Positions 50,901-60,675 of a stretch of DNA of 64,000 bases are shown one piece after another; position 1 is the first letter of the stretch, and each line of letters opens with the position of its first letter. Source of the stretch: Orthonyx spaldingii. Its lineage: Eukaryota > Chordata > Aves > Passeriformes > Orthonychidae. The notes beneath the pieces are model-generated. The model was not told where the DNA came from. It made no database searches and saw only the letters and a list, made by a program, of their open reading frames with translations. A program made the position numbers and the translations under genes. Where the stretch lies: contig VZTJ01006074.1 of assembly GCA_013397795.1 (NCBI GenBank), positions 783,529-847,528 of the forward strand, in the 5' to 3' direction.

Positions 50901-52592
50901 CATAATATGAACACTCATCTGTACTTGGGTCTAATTGTAATGGTCCACCCAAACTATTTTTTTAAAAATTCACACAATGCTACAATAGAACATTCTTTGT
51001 TTTATAAAAGCTCCTTGTTAACTCAAACCACGTGTGTAGTTCTATGTCAGTTAAGAGTTTTTCTATTACAAGCAGCAACACACTATTTAATAGAAGGCAA
51101 CTGAGATAATACCGAATTTGCAGTTCAGTCATTTATATGAGCCACTTTTTTTATAGCTTAATTCTGCAATATACAGAATCTCACCAGGGCCTTTATAGTA
51201 AAAACAGTGTTTTATCCATAATATTCAGGTAAACCAAATATTCGGTATTTTTTAACAAAAACACTGCTGTGTGGCATAGGGTTTTCTTACTGTCTGTAAA
51301 GTTACAGTAAACTATGCAGTTTAAAGTGCAACAGAAAAGGAGTTGCAACAGAGAGATCAAGTCAAGACTAGAGAGTACTACTTAAGCCTACTCTGATTTC
51401 TACTTCCCACCTTAACTTCAAAACGGCTAGGCCTTTCTCTTCTGTTCTACTTTGATTACAAGACCATCCATACAGATTGGTCCTTTTCATGTGTGTGTTA
51501 TTAGAAGGAAAATAAATGTTCCTCCCTAAACTTTCCCTCCCTCTTCCTTATGCTGCCTGTTCACCTGCACTCACCGCAGAGCCAGATACTGAGCAGCACT
51601 AGGAAAGCAGGATCGTCTCTCGCCCATTGGTCCTTTGTCTGTTTTCTGTAGTGAAAGTTCCTGTAAACCCTCTGTGGTGAAGTGAACAGGTAAAGCATCT
51701 GCCAAAGTGCAAACTCGAAGTCCATCTGTCGGAAGTGGAAGAGCCTCCGGAGGTACTTGTAGCGTTTTGCTCCGGCCGTGTGCCTCGCAGCATCTCTGGG
51801 GCTCAGAACACCATTGCCCTGGCTCCCAGAATTAACCAAAGTGGTTGGCAGCATCTTGCTAAAGAAAGAATTTCAAAAGATGTATTTGATTTTGCACATA
51901 ATAAAGGCTACAAATAAAATCATGTGATACCAGCCACGTCCGCAGTGCTGAAGTGACAAAAACTGAGCACAAGTATAAACAATGACATTTGTTGGAGCAA
52001 GTCCAGAGGAGGCCATGGAGTTGGTAAGAGGGCTGGAGACATGGCCCTTATGAAGACAGGCCGAGAGAGTTGGGGCAGTTCGGCCTGGAGAAGAGAAGAT
52101 TGCGTGGAGGCCTCCTAGCAGCTTCCAAGTATCTGAAGGGGGAAAACAGGGAAGCTGGGACACTTCACCAAGAACTGTAGTGATAGGAGAAGTAGTAACG
52201 GGTACAAACTGGGTACAAACTGAAACAGGGGAAATTTAGGTTAGGTATAAGGAAGAAATTCTTTACTGTGGGGGTGGAGAGGCACTGACACAGGCTGCTC
52301 AGGGAGGTTGTGGATGCCCCAACCCTGACAGCGTTCAAGNNNNNNNNNNNNNNNNNNNNNNNNNNNNNNNNNNNNNNNNNNNNNNNNNNNNNNNNNNNNN
52401 NNNNNNNNNNNNNNNNNNNNNNNNNNNNNNNNNNNNNNNNNNNNNNNNNNNNNNNNNNNNNNNNNNNNNNNNNNNNNGGCCCGGCCGTCGCTGCTGACAA
52501 ACATCCGCCCCCCCCTCAGCGGGGCCCGCGCTCAGCCCCGGGCCGGGCAGCGCCGCACCCCCAGTGCCCCGCCCCGCGCTGAGGGTCTCACC
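47812..52592 (-). CDS. UNC50: UNC-50 inner nuclear membrane / Golgi multi-pass protein
   Basis: UNC50 is a conserved multi-pass membrane protein of the early secretory pathway and nuclear envelope; its nematode homologue is needed for nicotinic receptor assembly and trafficking. Coding exons on the - strand are 51854-51575, 50729-50609, 48788-48649, 48572-48471 and 47948-47812. Phases join exactly and give 259 residues, the usual length. The start is MLPTTLVNSGSQGNG and the end is CSFYKYRVK then TAA. Hydrophobic helices are visible in exons 2 to 5 (for example FETVKLLLWVVFIDCVGVG). A 5' non-coding exon ending at 52592 shares a CpG island with COA5. The 4.8 kb span includes the introns and the 5' UTR exon. 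Confidence 0.96.
48471..48572 (-). CDS. UNC50: UNC50 coding exon 4
   Basis: The acceptor TCTCTTGCAG precedes 48572. The peptide is VIISDSVIGYFVGNTLWLIA then IGYYIYVTFLGYS, a long hydrophobic region. The donor is GTGAGT. The intron to exon 3 is only 76 bp. Confidence 0.96.
48649..48788 (-). CDS. UNC50: UNC50 coding exon 3
   Basis: The acceptor ATGTAG precedes 48788. The peptide begins FISNKYLVKQQNRDYDVEWG and ends LLVILHFIQLFFIN. The donor is GTAAGT with one base carried. The intron before it (48789-50608) is 1.8 kb. Confidence 0.96.
48789..51574 (-). other. UNC50 introns 48789-50608 and 50730-51574
   Basis: Unique sequence with poly-T/A runs near 50321-50350. No repeat family recognised and no further exons. 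Confidence 0.75.
50609..50729 (-). CDS. UNC50: UNC50 coding exon 2
   Basis: The acceptor TTTCTGCTTTCAG precedes 50729. The peptide VSTVGFGFVLDMGFFETVKL continues through LLWVVFIDCVGVGLLIATLM, two hydrophobic segments. The donor is GTAAGT and two bases of a Trp codon are carried forward. Confidence 0.96.
51575..51858 (-). CDS. UNC50: UNC50 first coding exon
   Basis: The acceptor TTTCTTTAG precedes 51858. Four non-coding bases (CAAG) come before the ATG at 51854-51852. 93 codons plus one base, donor GTGAGT. It contains the invariant block HTAGAKRYKYLRRLF and the QMLYLFTSPQRVYRNFHYRK segment, then WARDDPAFLVLLSIWLC, the first hydrophobic segment. Confidence 0.96.
51985..52339 (+). mobile_element. 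CR1 LINE fragment, sense, running into an assembly gap
   Basis: CR1 phrases in order: GTCCAGAGGAGGCCATGGAG, GCAGTTCGGCCTGGAGAAG, ATTTAGGTTAGGTATAAGG and CTGCTCAGGGAGGTTGTGG. The copy is cut at 52340 by the N gap. It lies in UNC50 intron 1, antisense to that gene. Confidence 0.9.
52340..52477. other. Assembly gap (138 N)
   Basis: Unread bases between the CR1 copy and the UNC50/COA5 CpG island. The 3' end of the CR1 and the island edge are presumably inside it. Confidence 0.98.
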
Positions 52593-52593
52593 T
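52592..52593 (-). promoter_or_regulatory. UNC50: UNC50 exon 1 donor boundary
   Basis: Zero-length marker of the splice boundary: the GT of the - strand donor occupies 52591-52590, and the last exon base is 52592. The 5' end of this non-coding exon is unknown but is probably at 52620-52740. Confidence 0.6.
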
Positions 52594-52753
52594 GCTGCCC
52601 CGGCCCGCGGCGCGACCCCCGCCCCGCCCGGCACCGCCGCCACGGCCGCCTCCCGCAGCCTTCCGGCTCTGTCCGCGGCGCAGGCGCTCGGGATCCCGCC
52701 CGGAGCCGCCCCGTCCCTTCCTGCCCCCGCCGGAAGCGGCCGCGGCGCCCGGG

Positions 52754-52804
52754 ATGGCGGCGGCCGGCAGTGGTGGCCGCGGGGCGGGCGGCAGCGGGGC
52801 GTAG
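52754..52804 (+). CDS. Upstream ORF in the COA5 5' leader (16 codons)
   Basis: An ATG in the context CCGGGATGG opens a 16-codon Ala/Gly-rich frame that ends at TAG (52802-52804), 16 bases before the COA5 ATG. If the transcript starts upstream of 52754, it would be met first by ribosomes and could lower COA5 translation. Whether the transcription start includes it is unknown. Confidence 0.4.
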   Translation: MAAAGSGGRGAGGSGA

Positions 52805-52820
52805 CGCCGGGCTCGCCGCC

Positions 52821-52922
52821 ATGCCCAAGTACTACGAGGATAAGGAGGAGGACGGGCGCGCCTGCGACGGCGTGAGGGAGGACCTGCGGCAGTGCCTGCT
52901 GGAGAGCCCCTGCGTCCTGCAG
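52821..52922 (+). CDS. COA5: COA5 exon 1 coding part
   Basis: 34 codons, MPKYYEDKEEDGRACDG through CLLESPCVLQ, donor CAG/GTGAGC. Contains the first Cx9C pair and Cys31. It sits in the CpG island and reads in phase 0 into exon 2. Confidence 0.96.
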
Positions 52923-55595
52923 GTGAGCGCCGCTGCCCTCCCGGGGCACGGACTGCAGGGCGCCCTTTCCCGGCCTTGTACCTCGTGTTTGCAGCAGTTT
53001 AGGGAATTACAGCTCCAGAGGAGAGTACAGGTCACCGTAGCGAAGCGAAATCCCCAGTGAACTTCTCTGAAGTTGGAACTAAATTATTCTGAATAGCCCC
53101 TTCCAACCCAACTTCGCTCGGTTGGCCAGAGCGTGGTGCTAATAACGCCAAGGTCGTGGCTCCGATCCCTGTTTGGCCTTCCCTTAAGGGCTGGACTGGA
53201 TGATCTTTGTGGGTGCCTTCCAACTCAGAATATTCAGTGGTTCTGTTCTGTTCTATGATTCTATGAAATATTTTGATGTCCCTTTGACGAGCTGCAGAAA
53301 TCAAAAATTTAATCCTTTCTTTTATCATCTACTAGGAAAACAAAAGCCCTAAACAATGCTTGAGGGAAGGACATTGTAGGAGTTTGCAAGTGACATTCTT
53401 TGCATGCAAAAGATCAATGGTAAGTGTGGTGTGTCTTCTCCTACTGGCCTGGATGTTTCCTGTCCTTTTCTCCCTCTTTTGAAGAAAAACACTTTATTTC
53501 AGTAAGGCAGGTGTCATTAAGCAGAACAGCTCTTGCCTTTGAATCCTGATTAAACAATGGATGTTGTACTCAGTTCTCATGAAGAAGAAGCTGTAGAGTA
53601 GGAAAAACTGGAAAAATGCATGTTTAAATTGGATTAGACTTAGAATGTCATAGGTAAGTGAAGGTAGGTATTTTCACTATTCTTTTTAGTAAAGTTTTGG
53701 TTTAAAAAAATATTAGTAGATCAGGTAATTGTAATTTAAAATAGCGACAAGCTATTTTTGTCTGTAAGGTCATTCAGAAACATCTATACAGAAAACATTT
53801 AAATTAAATGAAGTGAGACTTTCACTGTTGAAGCAGGGTCTTGCACTGAATTCACATTGAGTCATTAATTTTCTTGGAGTACTAGAACTCGTGACAAATA
53901 ACAGTTTGGTTTTTTATATAATGAATTATCCCATATGGTAATGACAAATCATTTTTAAAAATGTAATTAGATAAAGTTTTCCCTATTTTGATAGGAGTTC
54001 CATGTCAGAATTTTTTTGCTTGTTTTTCCATACCATTTAAAATATATTTAAGATGTGGTAAAGAAGGTATTAAAACTTTCTAAGCATGAGAAGTGCAGGG
54101 TTGATTTTTATTTTTAGCTGATGTGATACATAATGAAGAGTGTAAAGCTGAAATGGTACATTAAATTTTTCTTCTGTTTTGTATTAGTCATAGCAGCTTT
54201 TTGTACCTCTCCTCTATGAAGCATATTAATCCATAAAGTGACAAATTATTATTTCTGTGGACAGGAAAACACTGTGTATTGAAAGTTTGAGATATCTATA
54301 TAAAGCTGCAGTAGCAACATATGTATCTCCAGGTGAAGGGCCTGTATTTTTCTTTCTGTGAATTGTTGAGGGAGTCTGATGAAACTAAGTTTCTAGCTAA
54401 ATGCCTCCAGTCATGCAGGAAGAGGCCTGGCTCTTAAATGATTTAACTGTCCCAAATGTTAAGGCTGTTGAGTGATGTTTTTCTTGTCCTGTTAATTCTG
54501 TAAATTTCTATAATCAAGCTCAGTCAAATTTGTTATTTGTTATAACAGTGAAACTTAAAGAGTGTCCAAAACCAAGTTAGACACTAATTACAGATATAAT
54601 TTACAGTATGCTAAAATCATCAGGGGTTTTGCCTAGATGCTGTTTTCTTTTCAAGGAAAGAGAAAGTCTTATCAGAGGGGTAAACTTTGGTATGCTTTAG
54701 GTGTTGAAGTAGTGCCAAGGTTTAAAGTGACAGCTGCTTGGTTATTGGACAAGGTGTGTCATTGTGAGTACCTCTTTACGAATTTTGCTGCAGTTCTGAA
54801 TTCTGGAAGAAGGTTAGTTAATGGTGGTAAAAAACCCTCCTCAGTCTAATACCAGAATATGGCTGAGTTGCAATCTGTCACTGCCATCTTCAAGACTGGC
54901 TATCTAAATTCAGGAGAATGCCCCCAAGATCAAAGTATGTATTTTTGCTGTATTGGGAAAGAACTTGCAATTTAGCTTCTGTAAGTACTTTACTGTGACT
55001 TATTTTAGCTTTATCATCATCTTTAGACTTTCATTAAATGCTTTTTCTGTAATTGCCAAGAATAAACTTGCAGATTTTACAAGCTGAATATTATTTCAGT
55101 TTTTACTGATTTATTTCTAATTTTTCCAGAAACTTTGTGTATTTAAGTTATCCCTCCCCTTATGGACATTTGCAGTGACTCCCACTTCAACCAAATCTGA
55201 ATTTTCCTCCTTCAGTTTATCAGTTACATTTGCAAAACTGATCTAAGCAGATTTATACTATCTTGTTTTTCATGTGTTCCTTGCTGTCCTACTGTACTGT
55301 TCTGTCATTTATGTTGTGTTTATTTCAGAATGCACAGGAAGCTTATCACATAATTTTTGTTTTGTGTGAAGTTTAAGATCATATAATGTCTCTTGCATCG
55401 GAATCCCCTGTGGCTTGTTGGCTACATCACTAGTTTTCTTCTGCTTTATTCTGGCCTTTGTTCTGATGTTACAAAGTGCCAAGGTAGCACTAACACTCTG
55501 CAATACTTCTTTTGCAAAATACCTGCTCTTAATGTATTGACTTCAATTTTCAGTTGGATGCCAGGGCAAGATTCAGAGGAAGGAAGGGATACTGA
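52821..55595 (+). CDS. COA5: Cytochrome c oxidase assembly factor 5
   Basis: COA5 (C2orf64; yeast Pet191) is a small mitochondrial intermembrane-space protein needed for complex IV assembly. The exons are 52821-52922, 53336-53419 and 55554-55595, all phase 0, giving 75 residues against 74 in human. The start MPKYYEDK and the end RARFRGRKGY are family hallmarks. Six cysteines lie at 15, 25, 31, 42, 48 and 58; the pairs 15/25 and 48/58 are spaced Cx9C, the pattern imported and oxidised by MIA40. The ATG has a good context (GCCGCCATGC). Intron 1 contains a SINE. It shares its promoter with UNC50. Confidence 0.96.
53104..53268 (+). mobile_element. TguSINE1-like SINE (tRNA-Ile head, CR1 tail)
   Basis: 53104-53178 resembles tRNA-Ile, with TTGGCCAGAGCGTGGTGCTA, then AATAACGCCAAGGTCGTGG and a B-box-like region CTCCGATCCC. 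After a short linker it becomes a CR1 3' tail: GGACTGGATGATCTTTGTGG, CCTTCCAACTCAGAATATTC, and a TTCTATGATTCTATG end. This composite structure is that of the zebra finch family TguSINE1, mobilised by CR1. It points to a passerine genome. It lies in COA5 intron 1. Confidence 0.88.
53336..53419 (+). CDS. COA5: COA5 exon 2
   Basis: The acceptor CATCTACTAG precedes 53336. 28 codons, ENKSPKQCLREGHCRSLQVT then FFACKRSM, donor GTAAGT. It carries the second Cx9C pair. Thr54 occupies the position of human Ala53, which is mutated in a reported human complex IV deficiency. Confidence 0.95.
53420..55553 (+). other. COA5 intron 2
   Basis: 2.1 kb of AT-rich unique sequence with no recognised repeat or additional exon. 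Intron 1 (52923-53335) is 413 bp, and the SINE fills about 40% of it. Confidence 0.8.
55554..55595 (+). CDS. COA5: COA5 exon 3 (13 codons and stop)
   Basis: The acceptor TTCAATTTTCAG precedes 55554. The peptide is LDARARFRGRKGY then TGA at 55593-55595. The human end is LDNRARFRGRKGY. Found by motif, since the exon is far too short to appear as an ORF. Confidence 0.96.
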   Translation: MDARARFRGRKGY

Positions 55596-55850
55596 AGTCC
55601 TTGTCAACAGACCTAGCCATGGGAATTCAGGGTTCATCAGCACTCTACACAAAACAGAGACTAAAGTAAGAAGATGGTACCTGCTGCATCCTTTCATGCA
55701 GTGTTTTCGTGGAAGGTATCTGTTCCTGAATATTCCAGCAGATTGACCTGAATGTGCATTTAAATGTTAAAAAGAAGGCAAGCATGAAGCTGCAAATGCT
55801 GGCCAAAATGGGTACTTGTCTTGTGCTGCAATAAAAATGTGAAATCCAGA
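55596..55850 (+). other. COA5: COA5 3' UTR with poly(A) signal
   Basis: About 250 bases of untranslated sequence after the stop. AATAAA is at 55830-55835, followed by TG-rich sequence, so cleavage is expected at about 55850. Confidence 0.75.
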
Positions 55851-58652
55851 ACAAGCTGCAGAAGTTATCATTCTGTTTTGAAGTGAAGTTGTCTTTTGTG
55901 ACTTTACTGTAAATTCTGATCATCCTTTACGATTAGAAATAATACAAGGTATGGAACTGGGAGTTCACTTGATGTGTTGAGGAGGAGTTTCCTTAGTAGA
56001 TGGGTATCCCAGAGGGTTTCTCAGAACAGAATTATTTTCAGAGATGAGGAGTTGACCAAGGTTGTAAAATGTGTGTGCAAACTGCTTCCTTTCCAGTAGG
56101 TTTGCTACCCAATGAACCTGTAATAGATGGGAGTGGTGATGTTTTTCAGTCCCACGCTGGTAAGGAAGTGGGATTTATGGGAGTAAGAAGCATTAAATAG
56201 TGCTTAAACCATGACTGTCACCAATGTTAACGGGTTCTGTATAAGAACTGTTTTTCCCAAGGAACATTTCCTTTTTCTTCCTTCAGTGTCCCTGCCTCTA
56301 TAAGCCTTTAAGAAACAAATGCTAGTGTAACTCTTACAGGTGGAAACTCAAATAACTTCAGGCAAGCTGATTAGAAACACGATGAGAAAACAGTGAGAGG
56401 GGAGAGAGCTGTAGTAACTTCTTTCCTTGGCCGAAGCTTATAACCAAGTGTCTGATTTACATTCAGTCTGAACAGATGCATGCAAGACTTATTGTTTCCA
56501 AAATTGATGACTTCAGTGACTGAGCACATGTTGACTATTTAATTCTGTCTGTCTTAAGCAACTGTTCTGTAATGAGTCAGAGAATGTTTATATTCCTTGT
56601 ATGTGTAGGACTTTATTTTTGCCATCTAAATCAACTCTGATTTCATATTTTCATGTTCTGTTGATCATATGGGATCTAGTTCATTTGTTCAAGTGCTGTA
56701 AGTGTCCTTTGTTTTCCACAGCCTAGTTACCATATTATCTCTTTACGTACACTAAAGTGATAATCGATGTCTGTAAGAGTATTTTTAACTTAAAACTAAT
56801 TCCAAAGTATTACTCACAAGCCTTTTCCATGGGAAAAAAAAATAAAAAAGGTACTAAAAATAAATATAAAGGCACATAGCAGGTATTTAAATGTCAGTTA
56901 GAGAGAAGAGTAGGAATAGTATGTGGGTTTGGTAGTCAAGGACTCTTCCATGGTCTGCCCTACTGCAGGGGTTTGTAGGTTGATGGTTCAAGTGATCTTT
57001 ATTCCTTTCTCAGCTATAATCACTAATCCTCACCTAATGGTGCTGCAGCAACTCCTTTTGGAAGGGAGCAGAAAGATTGCTACATCATAGACAGACACAG
57101 TTATTTTTAGTAATTGGCTTGATCCGGTGGAGATCAAGTGTTAAAATTTGATCTATTGGATATTTAAGGATTTAATAATTAAAAGAATACATGTATTATT
57201 TGATCCAATAGAACGTTAGTGTCAAAACTTCCTAATGGTTCACTAAACTACCTATGACAGTATGAAAATACTGTAATAGGTATCAAAATACTGATTTGCT
57301 CAAGAGACTATTGTTCAATTCCAATATTGTGTAACATAATACTCTGTCTAAAGATAAGTAATTATATAATTGTCTTGGGACTTTGAGTGTTGTCCTACTT
57401 GAGAGATATTAGTGCTTCTTTTGGGAAAAGTAATTCATTTCATCAATGCCCTAAGTCCTATGCATTTGATTACAGCTTTTTCCCTAATACAGAAAATGTT
57501 TTTATTTAAAGATATGTTGATGCTTTTGTCTTGTGCCTTGTGCTACACTACTGGCTTTTACTAAAAAGTGCGTGTTTCTGTTCTTTGGTAGATTTTGCAA
57601 GATGAAATCTGTGAAATTGGTTGTTGAGGACAAATGGTTGACATGGCGCCAAAAGGCTTATAGACAGTCCTAATAATTTGTATTGAATAAGTAAAGAACA
57701 CAGTTTGCAAAGACCCTTCACTGCTGTTCTTGTTCCTCCCGTTTGTTTTCCATGATGGAGAGTCAGAGGGTGCTAAATGCTGTGGCGAATGGCATCGCAG
57801 GCTGTGCCTCTCTCTGTGTTAGGACCTGTCTGTGTTACAACATCACGTTTCAACAATTAAAATGTTCTGTCTGTGGTCCAATCCTGCCAACACAGTTGTA
57901 TTTACAGAGCTGTAAACACATAATGCAGAACTGCTCACGTGTTTATGATGATAAAAAGTAGGCTGTGGTCATTTACTCTGAAAATTCTTTAGGCCGTTAA
58001 CTGTTCTTTCAAATTAGTACAGAGCGATGAGCGTATGAGTCTGTTTAATGAAGGCCCGTGTGTACATATGTTGAAAAGTGAGAAAAAGGGGTTGGTGTTT
58101 AAAAAGTATCACACATTTAGTATTTAAGTTGTGCCTGTTAGAACACATCTTTAAAAAAACCCTCACTTTTGAAATATTTTCTGCTTCCAAAATGGGTGCA
58201 TTTGTATTAGAAAGAGCTTCATTATTCACTGGGTGGCATAAGAAATTGGTTGTCCAGTCTCTCTTCGCTCTTAAAGTTTCTGGAGAGTAGCAGGTTTGGA
58301 TGAGATGCTTTTTTTCAAAGAAAACATTTAAAATAATATTTTTTCAGTGAAAGCCTGGAACAAACTAGATTGATACCTTCTACTCATAAGAGCATTAAAT
58401 GAAGTCATCATCTAAAAATGCAGCCACAGAATGTAGGTGGCAAGCAGTATCTGTTGTTTAAGCCTGTGGTTAGAAAACTTACAGTACTGTTGCAGCTTTG
58501 TTAACTTGATGAATTTTATTCTGCCTTGATATATGAATGCATTGTAAATATGTGTCTCGTTGTCTAAAGCTAAAGAGCACAACAACTTAATTCCCGTCAT
58601 AAATTGTAGTTGACAGAATAATAACCAGAAACCTTAAGATCCTTTCTCATTT
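55851..58652. other. Intergenic region
   Basis: 2.8 kb of AT-rich unique sequence. I find no repeat family, no exon with convincing splice sites and no RNA gene. The right edge may include a 3' UTR of the - strand exon cluster; an AATAAA on the - strand is at 58520-58515. Confidence 0.65.
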
Positions 58653-58879
58653 TTATTTTTCCAAATCTGCCTGCTGAATTTTCTGTCTCTGACATGGTTC
58701 TATTGCAGATATCTTCAGAAAATCATTAAGCAGTTGTTTCTGTAAGTGGCACACTCCACAATGACTCGATTGACAGTCTGTAGGAAGAAAATTCTGTAAA
58801 CATGGAGAGCAGCTTCTTGAAGTGGACTCTGCTTTATTTGCAGGATTTACAGTGGGGTCATTAATAATGTTCTTAAACG
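58653..58879 (-). CDS. Candidate terminal exon of an unassigned - strand gene
   Basis: A long pyrimidine tract, CTTATTCCACTTTCAG, precedes 58879, and the frame is open for 74 codons to TAA at 58655-58653. The peptide has a Cys cluster (SCSPCLQNF, then TDCQSSHCGVCHLQKQLL) and a polar C-terminus ending QQADLEK. The cluster could bind zinc (CxxC followed by CxxxxCxxC), but that is inference. Codon composition and a strong acceptor make it look real. A first AATAAA overlaps the stop (58657-58652) and another lies at 58520-58515. I do not recognise the family. Confidence 0.6.
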
Positions 58880-59299
58880 CTGAAAGTGGAATAAGCAACA
58901 AGATTAGCATTTTAATAATTGCTTAATTAGGTTAGTAGAAGGTGATATATTTCAAGTAATAATGTATTTTAATAGCTAAACATTGAAGATACATTTTTAT
59001 GTCAAGCTGAGTTTGGTGAGTCCTGATGGAGGCTTTCATGTGCAATATTCTTTCTTGCCTGGCCTGTAGGTACTAATGGGCTGCAGTGAAATGGAACAGA
59101 ATAATTTCCCTAAAGATTTTTAGTAACAGAGGAAATGATACAAGTAAATCTCTGTAACCTAGAATAAGATATTAGAAATCTGCAATATTGCTTTAAAAGG
59201 AGCTAGGGAAAAATAGCAAATCAGAAATTGGCTTGTAATTTGAAAGTTCTAATGATAAACTGTGCTACTGTACAATTTTATTGAGTTGCCCTTCATTAC

Positions 59300-59384
59300 C
59301 ACTCGAAGAGGAATATGAACTTTTCCAAGTCAATTTGTGACAAGAATTTTTGAAGCTTTTCTAATGGGGAAAGTTTTGAAGTCT
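59300..59384 (-). CDS. Candidate internal exon of the unassigned - strand gene
   Basis: The acceptor TTTGTGACCTCAG (or two bases later, CAGAG) and the donor GAGTG/GTAATG bound an open frame reading TSKLSPLEKLQKFLSQIDLE then KFIFLFE. The amphipathic helix pattern looks like protein. From the later acceptor it joins the block at 59452-59665 in phase 0. It resembles the start of a SAM-like helical segment, but no further SAM helices follow, so no domain is called. Confidence 0.5.
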
Positions 59385-59451
59385 CTGAGGTCACAAAGGT
59401 CTAATATTTGTTAGGTATTGTCTCAGGCTTTTGTTTCTGTAGCAGCCATAC

Positions 59452-59665
59452 CTCATTAATGGTCATAGCAGGATGATTTCTGGGATTCTGAGCAGGAAGA
59501 AATCTGTTACAGGTTGTTGGATTGCTGACATGCTGAGGAAGATGAGGGTAAATAGTGTGTTGAGGGGATTGATTATTGGATGTATAAAAATTTGTATTGT
59601 TCAATATAAGGGCAAAAACTCCACAAAGCCCTTCATCAGCTGAGACTGGACATTCAGGTCCCTTC
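59452..59665 (-). CDS. Candidate internal exon of the unassigned - strand gene
   Basis: A 71-codon open block between a TACTAAT branch-point-like site with acceptor AAAGCAG, and a donor GAG/GTATGG. The peptide starts KGPECPVSADEGLCGVFALI, continues into a polar Asn/Gln/His/Pro-rich stretch and ends NHPAMTINE. Low-complexity polar composition suggests a disordered, fast-evolving protein. A stop just upstream in the same frame fits an intron edge. Family unknown. Confidence 0.55.
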
Positions 59666-60221
59666 CTGCTTTATATTAGTAGTTAAGGTAGGAGTTGAAT
59701 ACCTTTCATTTAGTCTGACCTTCTGTGAAGGTTTTTATGCCAGAGAAAGGCATCAGCTCTTGAAAAGGGCATAAAATCTAATTATGTTTCCTCGTGATAG
59801 AATATTTCAATAGCTAGTAATCCCTCTGTAGAAAGAGGGATGTCTGTCTTGTGATTAGAATTTGACTTCAGTTTTCACTTCTGGGAAAAGAAGAGGGGAT
59901 GGCTCTACAAAGAGTATCTTAGTAGTATCTTACGTTTTCCTGCTGAAATGCATAAAAGCCTTTAATATTTTGCAATTAAATGCATGGATTGACTTCCTAA
60001 AATATTGTGTTATACCTGCCTTCCTTAGTCCCCTCACAGATTTGCAATCTCCTTTTAGGAAGGAGATAAACCTATTACAGTTTTTTTTCATTGATCTACA
60101 TACAGGTAAAATCCCTACTTTCTTTGTACACTATTGATTGTACTTCCAAGGTGTCACATTTTGTCACTTTACACACCGTGTTAAGTTGGGATCTCATGTT
60201 CAATTCCCTGCCCTCTATGAC

Positions 60222-60323
60222 CCTGACGCCTTTTTCAGAGTCAGTAGTTTTTCACTCTGATGTTTTCCCAGTGTATCTCTTGTTTTCTCAGGAGATAGCT
60301 TTGTGTTCTTGTCCTGGATGAGC
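60222..60323 (-). CDS. Weak candidate exon of the unassigned - strand gene
   Basis: The acceptor follows a T-rich tract (TAATAGCCAAATCTCAG). The open frame reads LIQDKNTKLSPEKTRDTLGK then HQSEKLLTLKKASG and is in phase with the block at 59665. The donor (GG/GTCATA) is poor, so the 3' boundary is doubtful and the block may be chance. Confidence 0.3.
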
Positions 60324-60675
60324 CTGAGATTTGGCTATTAAAAAATAATAATAATTTTGAATACTATGCTTTATCATCTGTTCCAGAACTTTTATGTGAT
60401 GGCCCGGTTCTTTTGTTCATCACAGTGTCAGCTGTTGGGTTGTCCACAAATACAGTTGGCAGTGAATTTATACATACTTACACACCTTTGAAGAAAATGT
60501 GAAATAGTCTTAAACCTGGTAATGGTCCCAGAGCAGTTCTCTAAGTACTCTACTGAAGTACAATTCCCCTCTATTTGTGAGATTTCCTTGCTTATAAATT
60601 TCTTAGATTAAGGAAACATAATCTTACCAAAAAAATCAGGTAAATGGAAAACCTCTCTAGCCTATCCATTCCTAC

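Larger units (their letters stand above)
52478..52960. promoter_or_regulatory. CpG island, bidirectional UNC50/COA5 promoter
   Basis: Very GC-rich with dense CG dinucleotides, in contrast to the AT-rich flanks. A - strand donor CAGCAG/GTGAGA places the end of the UNC50 non-coding exon 1 at 52592, and the COA5 ATG is at 52821 on the + strand. The two divergent start sites must therefore lie within about 230 bp. No TATA box is seen, as expected for housekeeping genes. Confidence 0.88.

Noticed and set aside
52335..52949. 204-codon - strand frame across the CpG island and gap
   Set aside because: GC-rich frame opened by composition and N; opposite to COA5 exon 1 and overlapping the UNC50 leader.
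53104..53180. tRNA-Ile gene
   Set aside because: The head is diverged and is fused to a CR1 tail; it is a SINE, not a functional tRNA gene.
59300..59384. SAM domain in the unassigned gene
   Set aside because: Only a first-helix-like segment is present; the expected later helices and the GPR-type motif are not found downstream.
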